A stretch of DNA of 64,000 nt from Bacteroidaceae bacterium (GTDB lineage Bacteria; Bacteroidota; Bacteroidia; Bacteroidales; Bacteroidaceae), in the NCBI GenBank assembly GCA_024401275.1, contig JAKSLJ010000002.1, forward strand, positions 113,132 to 177,131. The letters are read 5' to 3'. A model generated the notes under the pieces. That model was given only the letters and a program-made list of their open reading frames with translations. It was not told where the DNA came from and searched no databases. The position numbers were made by a program, and so were the translations under genes. This document shows, piece by piece, positions 35,173 to 45,180 of the stretch. Numbering within the stretch: the stretch's first letter is position 1; the number at the start of each line of letters is the position of its first letter.

Positions 35173-35198
35173 AAACCAAAAATTAAAAACCAAAAACC
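35171..35198 (+). repeat. Heptad repeat AAAAACC between metA and purC
   Basis: AAAAACC, AAAAATT, AAAAACC, AAAAACC directly after (and overlapping) the metA stop, ending six bases before the purC start. The same heptad lies upstream of uxaB on the minus strand (57501-57535). Confidence 0.8.
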
Positions 35199-35203
35199 AC
35201 ATA

Positions 35204-36151
35204 ATGAAAGCTCTTACTCAAACAGAATTCAACTTTCCTAACCAGAAAAGTGTTTATCACGGCAAAGTTCGTGACGTTTATAACATTGGCGACGACAAGA
35301 TCGTGATGGTTGCTACAGACCGTATCTCTGCTTTTGATACTGTTCTTCCTAAAGGCATTCCTTTCAAGGGCCAGGTGCTCAATCAGATTGCAGCTAAGTT
35401 CCTCGACGCTTGTCAGGATATCTGTCCAAACTGGAAGCTCGCTACTCCGGATCCAATGGTAACTGTTGGTCTCAAGTGCGAAGGTTTCCGCGTAGAGATG
35501 ATCATCCGTTCTATCCTTACTGGTTCTGCATGGCGCGAGTACAAGAACGGCTGCCGCGAACTTTGTGGCGTAAAGCTTCCTGAAGGAATGCGCGAGAACG
35601 AGCGTTTCCCAGAGCCTATCATCACACCTACTACAAAGGCAGACGAAGGCCACGACATGAACATCTCTAAGGAAGAGATTATCGCTCAGGGCATCGTAAG
35701 CAAGGAGGACTACGAAGTGATGGAAGATTACACTCGCAAGATCTTCGCTCGCGGTCAGGAAATTGCTGCAAAGCAGGGACTTATCCTCGTTGATACAAAG
35801 TACGAGTTCGGTAAGCGCGACGGTAAGGTTTACCTCATCGACGAGATTCATACTCCTGACTCTTCACGCTACTTCTATGCTGATGGTTATGAGGAGAAGC
35901 TCGCAGCAGGCGAACCACAGAAGCAGCTCTCTAAGGAGTTCGTTCGTCAGTGGCTCATCGAGCATGATTTCATGAACGAGCCTGGTCAGGTTCTCCCTGA
36001 GATTACAGACGAATATGCTGACAGCGTGGCTGACCGCTACATTGAACTCTATGAGCACATTACAGGCGAGAAGTTCAGTAAGGAAGAAACTGACGAGGAC
36101 ATCGCAGCTCGTATCGAGAAGAATGTGGCTGAGTGGCTTGCTGCAAACTAG
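35204..36151 (+). CDS. purC: SAICAR synthase
   Basis: Phosphoribosylaminoimidazole-succinocarboxamide synthase of purine synthesis; joins aspartate to CAIR using ATP. 315 residues, the longer (yeast-like) form. Motifs: [51 protein letters not shown], and [12 protein letters not shown]. Starts 31 bases after metA, perhaps in the same transcript. Confidence 0.96.
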   Translation: MKALTQTEFNFPNQKSVYHGKVRDVYNIGDDKIVMVATDRISAFDTVLPKGIPFKGQVLNQIAAKFLDACQDICPNWKLATPDPMVTVGLKCEGFRVEMIIRSILTGSAWREYKNGCRELCGVKLPEGMRENERFPEPIITPTTKADEGHDMNISKEEIIAQGIVSKEDYEVMEDYTRKIFARGQEIAAKQGLILVDTKYEFGKRDGKVYLIDEIHTPDSSRYFYADGYEEKLAAGEPQKQLSKEFVRQWLIEHDFMNEPGQVLPEITDEYADSVADRYIELYEHITGEKFSKEETDEDIAARIEKNVAEWLAAN

Positions 36152-36171
36152 AAGCCCTAACATTGACTATC

Positions 36172-36194
36172 CCCTGCCGTTTTCGGCAGGGCTC
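36172..36194 (+). repeat. Palindromic repeat CCCTGCC/GGCAGGG, copy 2
   Basis: CCCTGCCG-TTTT-CGGCAGGG followed by CTC, between purC and speA. Pairs with the copy at 29273-29295. Confidence 0.75.
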
Positions 36195-36210
36195 TTAATC
36201 GAAATCTATA

Positions 36211-38103
36211 ATGAAGAAATGGCATGTTGAGGATGCAGCAGAGATGTATAACATCAAAGGCTGGGGAGCATCTTATTTTGACATAAACGACAAAGGTCAT
36301 GTCGTGGTTAAGCCGAAGAAAGACGGCGTGGAAATAGATCTTCGCGAATTGATGGACGAACTCTCTCTGCGAGATATATCGGCACCTGTCCTGCTGCGTT
36401 TCCCTGACATCATAGACAATCGTATCGAGACCATCTCCACTTGCTACAAGAAAGCGGCTAAGGAGTATGGTTTCAACGGCGAGTGCTTCTCGGTTTTTCC
36501 TATAAAGGTAAACCAGATGCAGCCTGTCGTTGAGGAGATTGTAGCCCACGGCAAGAAATATAACCTCGGTCTGGAGGCCGGTAGCAAGCCTGAGTTGCAT
36601 GCTGTTTTGGCTGCTAATGCCAACGACGACACGCTCATCATCTGCAACGGCTATAAGGACGAAAGTTTCATAGAACTTGCTCTTCTTGCACAGAAGATGG
36701 GTAAGCGCATCTTCCTTGTTGCGGAAAAACTTAACGAGCTGAACCTCATAGCGCGAATCTCAAAGCGCCTTAAGGTGCGTCCGAACATTGGAATCCGTAT
36801 TAAACTGGCTTCTTCCGGTAGCGGAAAATGGGAGGATAGCGGAGGCGATGCAAGCAAGTTTGGCTTGACTTCCAGTGAGTTGCTTGCGGCGCTTGACATC
36901 CTTAACGAAAGGGGACTTGACGATTGTCTGAAGCTTATTCACTTCCACATCGGTTCTCAGGTTACGAATATCCGCCACATAAAGTCGGCTATTCTTGAGG
37001 CTTCGCAGTTCTATGTGCAGCTGAGAAAACTTAATTTCCCAATTGAGTTTGTTGATGCCGGCGGCGGACTTGGTGTGGACTACGACGGAACGCGCTCTGC
37101 AAGCAACTGTTCTTCCGTAAACTACAGCATTCAGGAATATGTGAACGACATCATGTACCAAATTCAGGATGCTGCGGATAAGAACGAACTTCCTCATCCA
37201 AACATCATTACAGAATCTGGTCGTGCGCTTTCTGCTCATCATTCAGTGCTCGTTATGGAGGTTCTGGAACATGCGGAACTGCCAGAAATGGAGGAGAGTT
37301 TCGAGATTTCGGAGGAAGATCATCAGCTTGTAAAGGAGTTGGCTTCTATTTGGGACAATCTTTCACAGCGTTCTGCACTTGAAAGCTGGCACGATGCTCA
37401 GGAGATTCGCGACGAGTCGCTCCGTATGTTCTCTTACGGTATTATCGACCTTAAGACTCGTGCGCAGATAGAGAAACTCTATTGGAGTGTAACTCGTGAG
37501 ATAAGTAACATTGCCTCTCATAGCAAGCGTCTGCCAGAGGAACTTTATGGCGTTCGCAAGCTTCTCGCCGACAAATATTTCTGCAATTTCTCTCTCTTCC
37601 AGTCGCTTCCTGACTCTTGGGCGATAGACCAGGTGTTCCCGATAATGCCAATTCATCGTCTTGACGAGCGACCAACACGCCGTGCCACTCTTCAGGACAT
37701 GACTTGCGACTCTGACGGTAAGATTGCGTCGTATATTGCTGAAGGTCAGATATCATCGTCTCTTCCTGTACATGCCCTAAAGTCTAATGAACCTTACTAT
37801 CTTGCTGTATTCCTCGTAGGTGCTTATCAGGAAATTCTTGGCGATATGCACAATTTGTTTGGCGATACTAATGCTGTGCATGTTTCTGTAGGAAAAGATA
37901 GCTACACGATAGACAAGACTATTGACGGCGAAACGGTTGACGATGTGCTTGACTATGTGGAATTTGATACGAAGAAGCTCGTACGCCAGCTTGAGACTTG
38001 GGTAACTAAGTCGGTAAAGCAAGGCAAGATTACGCTTGAAGAGGGAAAGGAATTCCTCTCAAACTACAAGAGCGGTCTTTATGGTTATACATATCTTGAG
38101 TAA
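36211..38103 (+). CDS. speA: Biosynthetic arginine decarboxylase
   Basis: PLP enzyme making agmatine from arginine, first step of polyamine synthesis. 630 residues, the usual length of the large SpeA. PLP lysine K99 in CFSVFPIKVNQ; other motifs GLEAGSKPEL, FHIGSQVTNIRHIK, EFVDAGGGLGVDYDG and ITESGRALSAHH. Agmatine deiminase, the next enzyme, is also in the window (62558-63544). A strong terminator follows. Confidence 0.96.
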   Translation: MKKWHVEDAAEMYNIKGWGASYFDINDKGHVVVKPKKDGVEIDLRELMDELSLRDISAPVLLRFPDIIDNRIETISTCYKKAAKEYGFNGECFSVFPIKVNQMQPVVEEIVAHGKKYNLGLEAGSKPELHAVLAANANDDTLIICNGYKDESFIELALLAQKMGKRIFLVAEKLNELNLIARISKRLKVRPNIGIRIKLASSGSGKWEDSGGDASKFGLTSSELLAALDILNERGLDDCLKLIHFHIGSQVTNIRHIKSAILEASQFYVQLRKLNFPIEFVDAGGGLGVDYDGTRSASNCSSVNYSIQEYVNDIMYQIQDAADKNELPHPNIITESGRALSAHHSVLVMEVLEHAELPEMEESFEISEEDHQLVKELASIWDNLSQRSALESWHDAQEIRDESLRMFSYGIIDLKTRAQIEKLYWSVTREISNIASHSKRLPEELYGVRKLLADKYFCNFSLFQSLPDSWAIDQVFPIMPIHRLDERPTRRATLQDMTCDSDGKIASYIAEGQISSSLPVHALKSNEPYYLAVFLVGAYQEILGDMHNLFGDTNAVHVSVGKDSYTIDKTIDGETVDDVLDYVEFDTKKLVRQLETWVTKSVKQGKITLEEGKEFLSNYKSGLYGYTYLE

Positions 38104-38156
38104 ATGCATTAAGTTGTCAACATAAGCGTTATACATTTATAAGGCAAAATAATAAA

Positions 38157-38201
38157 ATTCCCCAAGGCAAATGCTTAGTTTGCTTTGGGGAATATTTTTT
38201 T
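38157..38201 (+). terminator. Terminator of speA, possibly bidirectional
   Basis: 15-base stem ATTCCCCAAGGCAAA / TTTGCTTTGGGGAAT (one G/T pair), seven-base loop, then ATTTTTTTT. The A-rich stretch on the other side could let it also serve the convergent amylase gene. Confidence 0.9.
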
Positions 38202-38212
38202 GTGATTATAAA

Positions 38213-40243
38213 TCAATACTCCAAGATAAGGCTCTGGCGTGGCTTGAGTTTGAAATCTTCGGAGATGTTGTACTTGCGACCAGTCGTAACGTCCTTGGCA
38301 ATTGTTGCTGCCGGTACTGCTTCCTGATAGCGCTTTGCCTGGAATGTTGCTTCGGAATTAGTGCCGTTAAGGACAACGAGTACATTCTTGCCTTGGTAAG
38401 AGCGGTTGATGACGTAAACTCCGTCAAGCGGACACCATTGTGTTTGTTCGCCCTTGATGATAACCTCGTTGTTCTGTCGCCAGTGGAGCAGTTTTGATGT
38501 CCAGCGGAGCATCTGCTTTTCTGCCTGCGTCATGCCCTCGCCAGTGAAGGCATTCTTTTTGTCGCCTTCCCATCCGCCAGGGAAATCGCAACGGACATAG
38601 CCGTCAGTTATTCGCTTTGTTCCGTTCATAAGAATCTCCGTTCCATAATAGAGCTGTGGAATACGCTTTATGGTGAGAAGCACGGAGAGAGCTTGCTTCA
38701 AGGCGAGAGTGTCTTTCTTGCTTTCGCCAAGGAAACGGTCAGTGTCGTGATTGTCAAGGAAAGCCATCACAGAGGCAGGGTTAGGGTAGAGGTAGTCATA
38801 GACAAGATTGTTATAGATCTTGTTGAAACCGTTCCACCAAGCGTCTGTCTCCTCAAACTTTGTGGCAGCTCCAATCTTCTCGTAGAAAGCAAAATCCATT
38901 ACTGTAGGAAGGTTGGAGTTGGTAATATTAGAGGATGAAGAAGCAAAGTCTTTCTGCCAAGCTGCTGTGTAAGCTGGCTCTGTAACCCATGTCTCGCCAA
39001 CGACGTTGTAGTTAGGATATTCTGCGAGCAGCTCCTTCATCCATTGTGCCATACCTTCCTTGAAAGCGTATGGGTAAGTGTCCATGCGGATGCCATCTAT
39101 TCCGACAGTTTCTATCCACCAGAAAGAGTTCTGTATAAGATAGCGCATGACGTGAGGATTACGCTGGTTGAGGTCTGGCATTGAAGGCACAAACCAACCT
39201 TCGGTGGTTTCTTTAAGGTCTATCTTTGAGGCATACGGATCAAGGACAGGAGTGAGCTTGTAGTTCGTCTGGACATACTCTTCGTTTGTCGGAGGAGTTG
39301 CCATGACGGATTGACCTTCTGCGTTCTGGCTTTGGTTTTGAGTGTTATCCTTATTCTTTGCCTGAGCCTCAGGAGAGAGCCATTCCGGTGTGTTGAACCA
39401 ATCCTTTGAAGGCATGTCGGCTACCCAAGGATGGTCGAAACCACAATGGTTGAAGATCATGTCCATAACAATCTTCAAGCCCTTCTTGTGAGCTTCGTCA
39501 GTAAGCTGACGGTACTGCTCGTTTGTGCCGAAGAGAGGTTCTACGCGGTAGTAGTCGGTTGTTGCGTAGCCGTGGTATGTACTCTGATCGCCGGCATCAG
39601 GAGAGTTGTTCTCAAGGACAGGAGTAAACCATAGGGCAGTTACGCCAAGTTCTGTAAAGTAGTCAAGATGCTGGCGAATGCCTTCAAGGTTTCCGCCGTG
39701 ACGGAGGGAAGGCTTCTCGCGGTTTATTATGCGGAGCTTATCCGAAGCTGACGCTCCGGACACAGGGGCTTTCTTGGCGGATTTCGCCTTTGCTGTAGCG
39801 GCGTTTGCCATTGTAGCGGCGTTTTGAGGAGCAGAGGCAAAGCGGTCGGGCATAAGCATGTATAGAACATCGGCGTTTGTGAAGCCCTTGCGCTTTGAGC
39901 CAGCCATCTCGCGGCTCTTTAGCTCGTAGGTTTGCTTGATGGTTTTCTTGCCAAGCTTGAAGGATAGAGTCATCTCGCCTGCCTGTGCATTTGCAATATC
40001 CAGATAGACAAGGAGATAGTTTGGCGATTCAAGACGAACGACTTCGTCAATCTTCACGCCTGCATAGTCGGTACTAACCTCGGCTTCACGAATGCCCTTA
40101 CTATATACCATGAGCTGGAGCTTTGGATTCTTCATTCCTACATACCAGTTTGTCGGATCTATTCGTAGGGGTTGCTTCGGAGCGGCGTTGGTTGTTAGTA
40201 ACATACTGTTGAGGGCTAAAAGGAGGAAAAGGATTTTTTTCAT
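38213..40243 (-). CDS. Secreted GH13 alpha-amylase/neopullulanase (SusA-like)
   Basis: Starch-cleaving retaining amylase, 676 residues, signal peptide ending near TTNA. N-terminal Ig-like domain, then the GH13 barrel: GIRMDTYPY (nucleophile Asp), NVVGETWV (acid/base Glu), FLDNHDTDRF (third Asp). About 60 residues longer than Bacteroides SusA. Two low-complexity insertions explain much of this: residues about 137-170 (Ala/Lys-rich, with APVSGASASDK from the palindromic element) and about 292-320 (Asn/Gln-rich). Both fall in loops. Last gene of the starch cluster, 82 bases after pulA. Confidence 0.93.
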   Translation of the reverse strand: MKKILFLLLALNSMLLTTNAAPKQPLRIDPTNWYVGMKNPKLQLMVYSKGIREAEVSTDYAGVKIDEVVRLESPNYLLVYLDIANAQAGEMTLSFKLGKKTIKQTYELKSREMAGSKRKGFTNADVLYMLMPDRFASAPQNAATMANAATAKAKSAKKAPVSGASASDKLRIINREKPSLRHGGNLEGIRQHLDYFTELGVTALWFTPVLENNSPDAGDQSTYHGYATTDYYRVEPLFGTNEQYRQLTDEAHKKGLKIVMDMIFNHCGFDHPWVADMPSKDWFNTPEWLSPEAQAKNKDNTQNQSQNAEGQSVMATPPTNEEYVQTNYKLTPVLDPYASKIDLKETTEGWFVPSMPDLNQRNPHVMRYLIQNSFWWIETVGIDGIRMDTYPYAFKEGMAQWMKELLAEYPNYNVVGETWVTEPAYTAAWQKDFASSSSNITNSNLPTVMDFAFYEKIGAATKFEETDAWWNGFNKIYNNLVYDYLYPNPASVMAFLDNHDTDRFLGESKKDTLALKQALSVLLTIKRIPQLYYGTEILMNGTKRITDGYVRCDFPGGWEGDKKNAFTGEGMTQAEKQMLRWTSKLLHWRQNNEVIIKGEQTQWCPLDGVYVINRSYQGKNVLVVLNGTNSEATFQAKRYQEAVPAATIAKDVTTGRKYNISEDFKLKPRQSLILEY
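39741..39769 (-). repeat. Dispersed palindromic element inside the SusA-like gene
   Basis: On the minus strand GCCCCTGTG then TCCGGAGC-GTCA-GCTTCGGA. It encodes Ala-Pro-Val-Ser-Gly-Ala-Ser-Ala-Ser from residue 159, in the same frame and orientation as the copy in the polyferredoxin gene. Confidence 0.8.
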
Positions 40244-40261
40244 TGTTTATATTTTTTAAGA

Positions 40262-40325
40262 CCAACGGAAAAGCGTTGGGAACGGTGGCGGGATGCCCAA
40301 CGGCAAAACCGTTGGGAACGGTGGC
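40262..40325. repeat. Two palindromic repeats between pulA and the amylase gene
   Basis: CCAACG-GAAAAG-CGTTGG (40262-40279) and CCCAACGG-CAAAA-CCGTTGGG (40296-40316), each followed by AACGGTGGC. The second directly abuts the pulA stop codon. A third, diverged copy is at 57544-57572. Confidence 0.8.
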
Positions 40326-42233
40326 TTAGTTGTGGAGGATTACGGCAGATTGTGGCGAAACGGTTACGGTAGTGTCGTGAACGGTTTGGATTCCGTGTTC
40401 ATCTACGATTCCGTCTTTGCAGACAACTGTGTAGGAAGAAAGTGGCGTGCTTAATTCTACTTCCTTCTTTGTGCCGTTGAGAATGACAATTATGTCCTTC
40501 CATTCATCACCTCCGGCATTATCCTTCAGACGGAAGGCAACAACGCCTTCGCTCGCAGGAAGGAACTCCAAATGCTTGCGTACGAGGTCGGCATCACCAA
40601 GTCGGAAAGCAGGATGGTTTGTGCGAAGAGCGATGAGTCGGCGGTAATAATCGAATACCTGAGGATATTTCTTGAGGTTGTTCCAGTCAAGGTGGTTCAC
40701 TTCATCTGGTGAGTTGTAGCTGTTATGAACTCCCTTCTTGTCGCGCATCATCTCTTCACCTGCAAGCATGAAAGGTACGCCTTGGGAAGTAAGCACGGCT
40801 GTCTGTGCAAGAAGGTCAAGACGGATAAGCTCTTCCTCTGTAATATTAGGAATGCTTGTACGAAGTCGGTCGGTAAGGCACATGTCGTCGTGGCAGCTAA
40901 CGTATGCAATCATCTGCGAAGGTTGCTTTGCCCAGAATGCCTGAGTATAGTTTACTTTCTTAACATCAACCTGCGGATGCTCTACTGCACCTGCTATACC
41001 GAACTTTATGCTCTCTTCATTACCCGGAAGACCTCCGAGGAAAGCCGTTTTCTTATCATCGGAGAAAGGGCCGCGGAGAGCATCACGCATCTCGTCAGAG
41101 AAAGCCGCAATGCCGTCAAGTTTGTGGGTGTTTACCTTCATAGCAAGCTGAGATTCTGGTAATTGAGGACTTTCTGCCGCCCAACCTTCTCCGTAGATAA
41201 AGGCTGAAGGGTTAATCTCACGCACTACTTTTGCTATGAGATTCATGGTCTCAATATCATGAATACCCATGAGATCGACGCGGAAACCGTCTATGTGATA
41301 TTCCTTCGCCCAATACTTGAACGACTCAATCATATACTGTCGCATGTAAGGCTTTTCGGAAGCTGTTTCGTTTCCGCAGCCGCTGCCGTTGGCAAGTGAG
41401 CCGTCTTTCTTCAGACGATAGAAATAATCAGGATAAGTGCGCTGGAAATTGCTGTTCTCAACATCCATAGTATGGTTGAGCACAACGTCCATGATAACGC
41501 GGATTCCGGCATCGTGAAGCGCAAGAACCATTTCCTTGAACTCACGGATTCTCGTTTCCGGCTTATAAGGGTCGGTAGAGTAAGAACCTTCCGGCACATT
41601 GTAGTTCAGAGGGTCGTAACCCCAATTGAACTGTGGAACCTCAAGGTGCGACTCATCAACGGAAGCAAAGTCGAACGAAGGCTGAAAGTGAACAGCATTG
41701 ACGCCAAGTTGACGAAGATGGTCAATCGCCTTGAAATGAGTGAGAGCCAGGTACTTTCCGCCATCTTTTATTCCAGCAGATTCGTCTATGGAATAGTCGC
41801 GATGGTGCATTTCGTAGATTACGAGGTCGCAAGGATTCTTCGTATAAACGAAATCATCCTTGTCCCAACCGATAGGATTTGTCTTTGCCAAATCAATAAT
41901 TGCAGCACGCTTTCCGTTGATGCCGACAGCTTTGGCAAACACGCCAGGACATTCGCCCTTACCGACATCAAAGGTGTAGAACAATCCCTTGAGATTGCCC
42001 TTGACAAGAGCTGCGAAAGAATCTTTCCCCGCACGCTTCATCTTGACCGTTTTGATAGCTTTGCCACCCTCGCCGTCTTTATAGATGCGAAGCTTAGGCT
42101 TACTGCCGTCAGGAGCAAGGAGAGAGAAGGAAGTTGATTTTTCGCTATAGGAAAATTCCTGGAAATCTTGTGCACTTGCAGATACTATAGTCATGGAGAA
42201 TAGTATTGAAAGAATGAATGTTTTGGTATTCAT
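40326..42233 (-). CDS. pulA: Type I pullulanase, GH13
   Basis: Debranching enzyme cutting alpha-1,6 bonds in pullulan and starch. 635 residues with signal peptide (SMTIVSASAQ). Carries the type I pullulanase motif FNWGYDPLNYN; catalytic barrel motifs IDGFRVDLMG, FIYGEGWAA and SCHDDMCLTDRL. Secreted, so it acts on oligosaccharides in the periplasm or at the surface. Placed between GH97 and SusA-like genes; a plus-strand gene interrupts the cluster upstream. Confidence 0.93.
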   Translation of the reverse strand: MNTKTFILSILFSMTIVSASAQDFQEFSYSEKSTSFSLLAPDGSKPKLRIYKDGEGGKAIKTVKMKRAGKDSFAALVKGNLKGLFYTFDVGKGECPGVFAKAVGINGKRAAIIDLAKTNPIGWDKDDFVYTKNPCDLVIYEMHHRDYSIDESAGIKDGGKYLALTHFKAIDHLRQLGVNAVHFQPSFDFASVDESHLEVPQFNWGYDPLNYNVPEGSYSTDPYKPETRIREFKEMVLALHDAGIRVIMDVVLNHTMDVENSNFQRTYPDYFYRLKKDGSLANGSGCGNETASEKPYMRQYMIESFKYWAKEYHIDGFRVDLMGIHDIETMNLIAKVVREINPSAFIYGEGWAAESPQLPESQLAMKVNTHKLDGIAAFSDEMRDALRGPFSDDKKTAFLGGLPGNEESIKFGIAGAVEHPQVDVKKVNYTQAFWAKQPSQMIAYVSCHDDMCLTDRLRTSIPNITEEELIRLDLLAQTAVLTSQGVPFMLAGEEMMRDKKGVHNSYNSPDEVNHLDWNNLKKYPQVFDYYRRLIALRTNHPAFRLGDADLVRKHLEFLPASEGVVAFRLKDNAGGDEWKDIIVILNGTKKEVELSTPLSSYTVVCKDGIVDEHGIQTVHDTTVTVSPQSAVILHN

Positions 42234-42288
42234 TTCTGTAGTTTTGGAGATTATTTTTATGTTTTTGGCTTATTTTTCCGCTGATAGA

Positions 42289-42319
42289 CTTGCTATGACG
42301 AAAAAAAAGTTTACCTTTG
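42289..42319 (+). promoter_or_regulatory. Promoter of the small exported protein gene
   Basis: CTTG (42289-42292), 19 bases, TACCTTTG (42312-42319), about 46 bases before the start at 42366. Confidence 0.6.
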
Positions 42320-42365
42320 CGCTGTGAATACGTATTTTTCTATCATCTTTAATATAAAAGCAATT

Positions 42366-42890
42366 ATGAAAAACTTCAAATTCGTTTTGCTGCTCGTGGC
42401 AATGTTTGTTGCAACAACAGCTATGGCAAAGGACATCTGGGAGATTCAGATAACATGTAACCCAGAAGGAAAACTCGGCGATCACTCTAAGCTTATCAAG
42501 TCAATTCTCAAGGAGAATGTCAAGGGCTATGATGACTTTGATATTAAGGAGAAGACAAAGACACTGATCGTTCGCTTTGACTATGACAAGACTGATCCTG
42601 CTACAATCGTCAATATCTTGAACGAGAAAGATCACGGTCTTAAGGCTACACTCTCAACTTCTGTTCAGCCAATCTCTCTGTCTCTTGAGAAGGCAATGCA
42701 GAAGTTTGAGGACGCTAAGAAGGATCGCTCGAAGGCTGTTGACAAGCTGAAGAACGAATGCAGTGACTATGATTCAGCTTACAAGAAGCTCATGGAAGAA
42801 CTCAACAAGGCTACTCAGCGTGGCTACATCCAGCAGAGCGAAATCGTAAGAACTAAGATTGAAGTCAAGGAAGAAACCGTTAAGGATTAA
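42366..42890 (+). CDS. Small exported protein of unknown function
   Basis: 174 residues; signal peptide (LLVAMFVATTAMA), then a roughly 80-residue alpha/beta domain (IWEIQITCNPEGKLGD ... TKTLIVRFDYDKTDPATIVN) whose strand-helix order resembles a heavy-metal-associated fold but without CxxC. The C-terminal half is helical and charged (KFEDAKKDRSKAVDKLKN). The start at 42366 fits both signal peptide and promoter. It lies on the opposite strand inside the starch cluster; connection to it is unknown. Confidence 0.82.
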   Translation: MKNFKFVLLLVAMFVATTAMAKDIWEIQITCNPEGKLGDHSKLIKSILKENVKGYDDFDIKEKTKTLIVRFDYDKTDPATIVNILNEKDHGLKATLSTSVQPISLSLEKAMQKFEDAKKDRSKAVDKLKNECSDYDSAYKKLMEELNKATQRGYIQQSEIVRTKIEVKEETVKD

Positions 42891-42914
42891 TCAGAGCTTC
42901 TTTTGATTCTTAAT

Positions 42915-42947
42915 AATGTAGGGCAAAATCAATTGCCCTACATTTTT

Positions 42948-42949
<2 letters not shown>
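42915..42949 (+). terminator. Terminator between convergent genes
   Basis: Perfect 12-base stem AATGTAGGGCAA / TTGCCCTACATT, six-base loop, then TTTTT. Ends the small-protein transcript; lies right at the end of the GH97 gene. Confidence 0.9.
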
Positions 42950-45080
<2,131 letters not shown>

Positions 45081-45097
45081 TTAGTTTTTGGAGATGG

Positions 45098-45121
45098 GGA
45101 TAAACCGAACTCGGTTTATCC
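45098..45121 (-). promoter_or_regulatory. Palindrome upstream of GH97: candidate operator
   Basis: GGATAAACCGA-AC-TCGGTTTATCC, 11-base perfect arms, 24 bases before the GH97 start. It could be an operator for the cluster's LacI-type regulator or a leader hairpin. The sequence alone does not decide. Confidence 0.4.
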
Positions 45122-45138
45122 TTTAATATCGGTAATTA

Positions 45139-45180
45139 CTCCCCTCCCATTAGGGGGAGGGGCTAGGGGGTGGGGCTTTT
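45139..45180. repeat. GC-rich palindromic repeat between GH97 and malQ
   Basis: CCCCTCCC-ATTAGG-GGGAGGGG then CTAGGGGGTGGGGCTTTT. Similar C-run/G-run hairpins lie at 55786-55805 and 57598-57622. Typical of intergenic Bacteroidetes repeats; could act as a terminator-like barrier after malQ. Confidence 0.65.
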
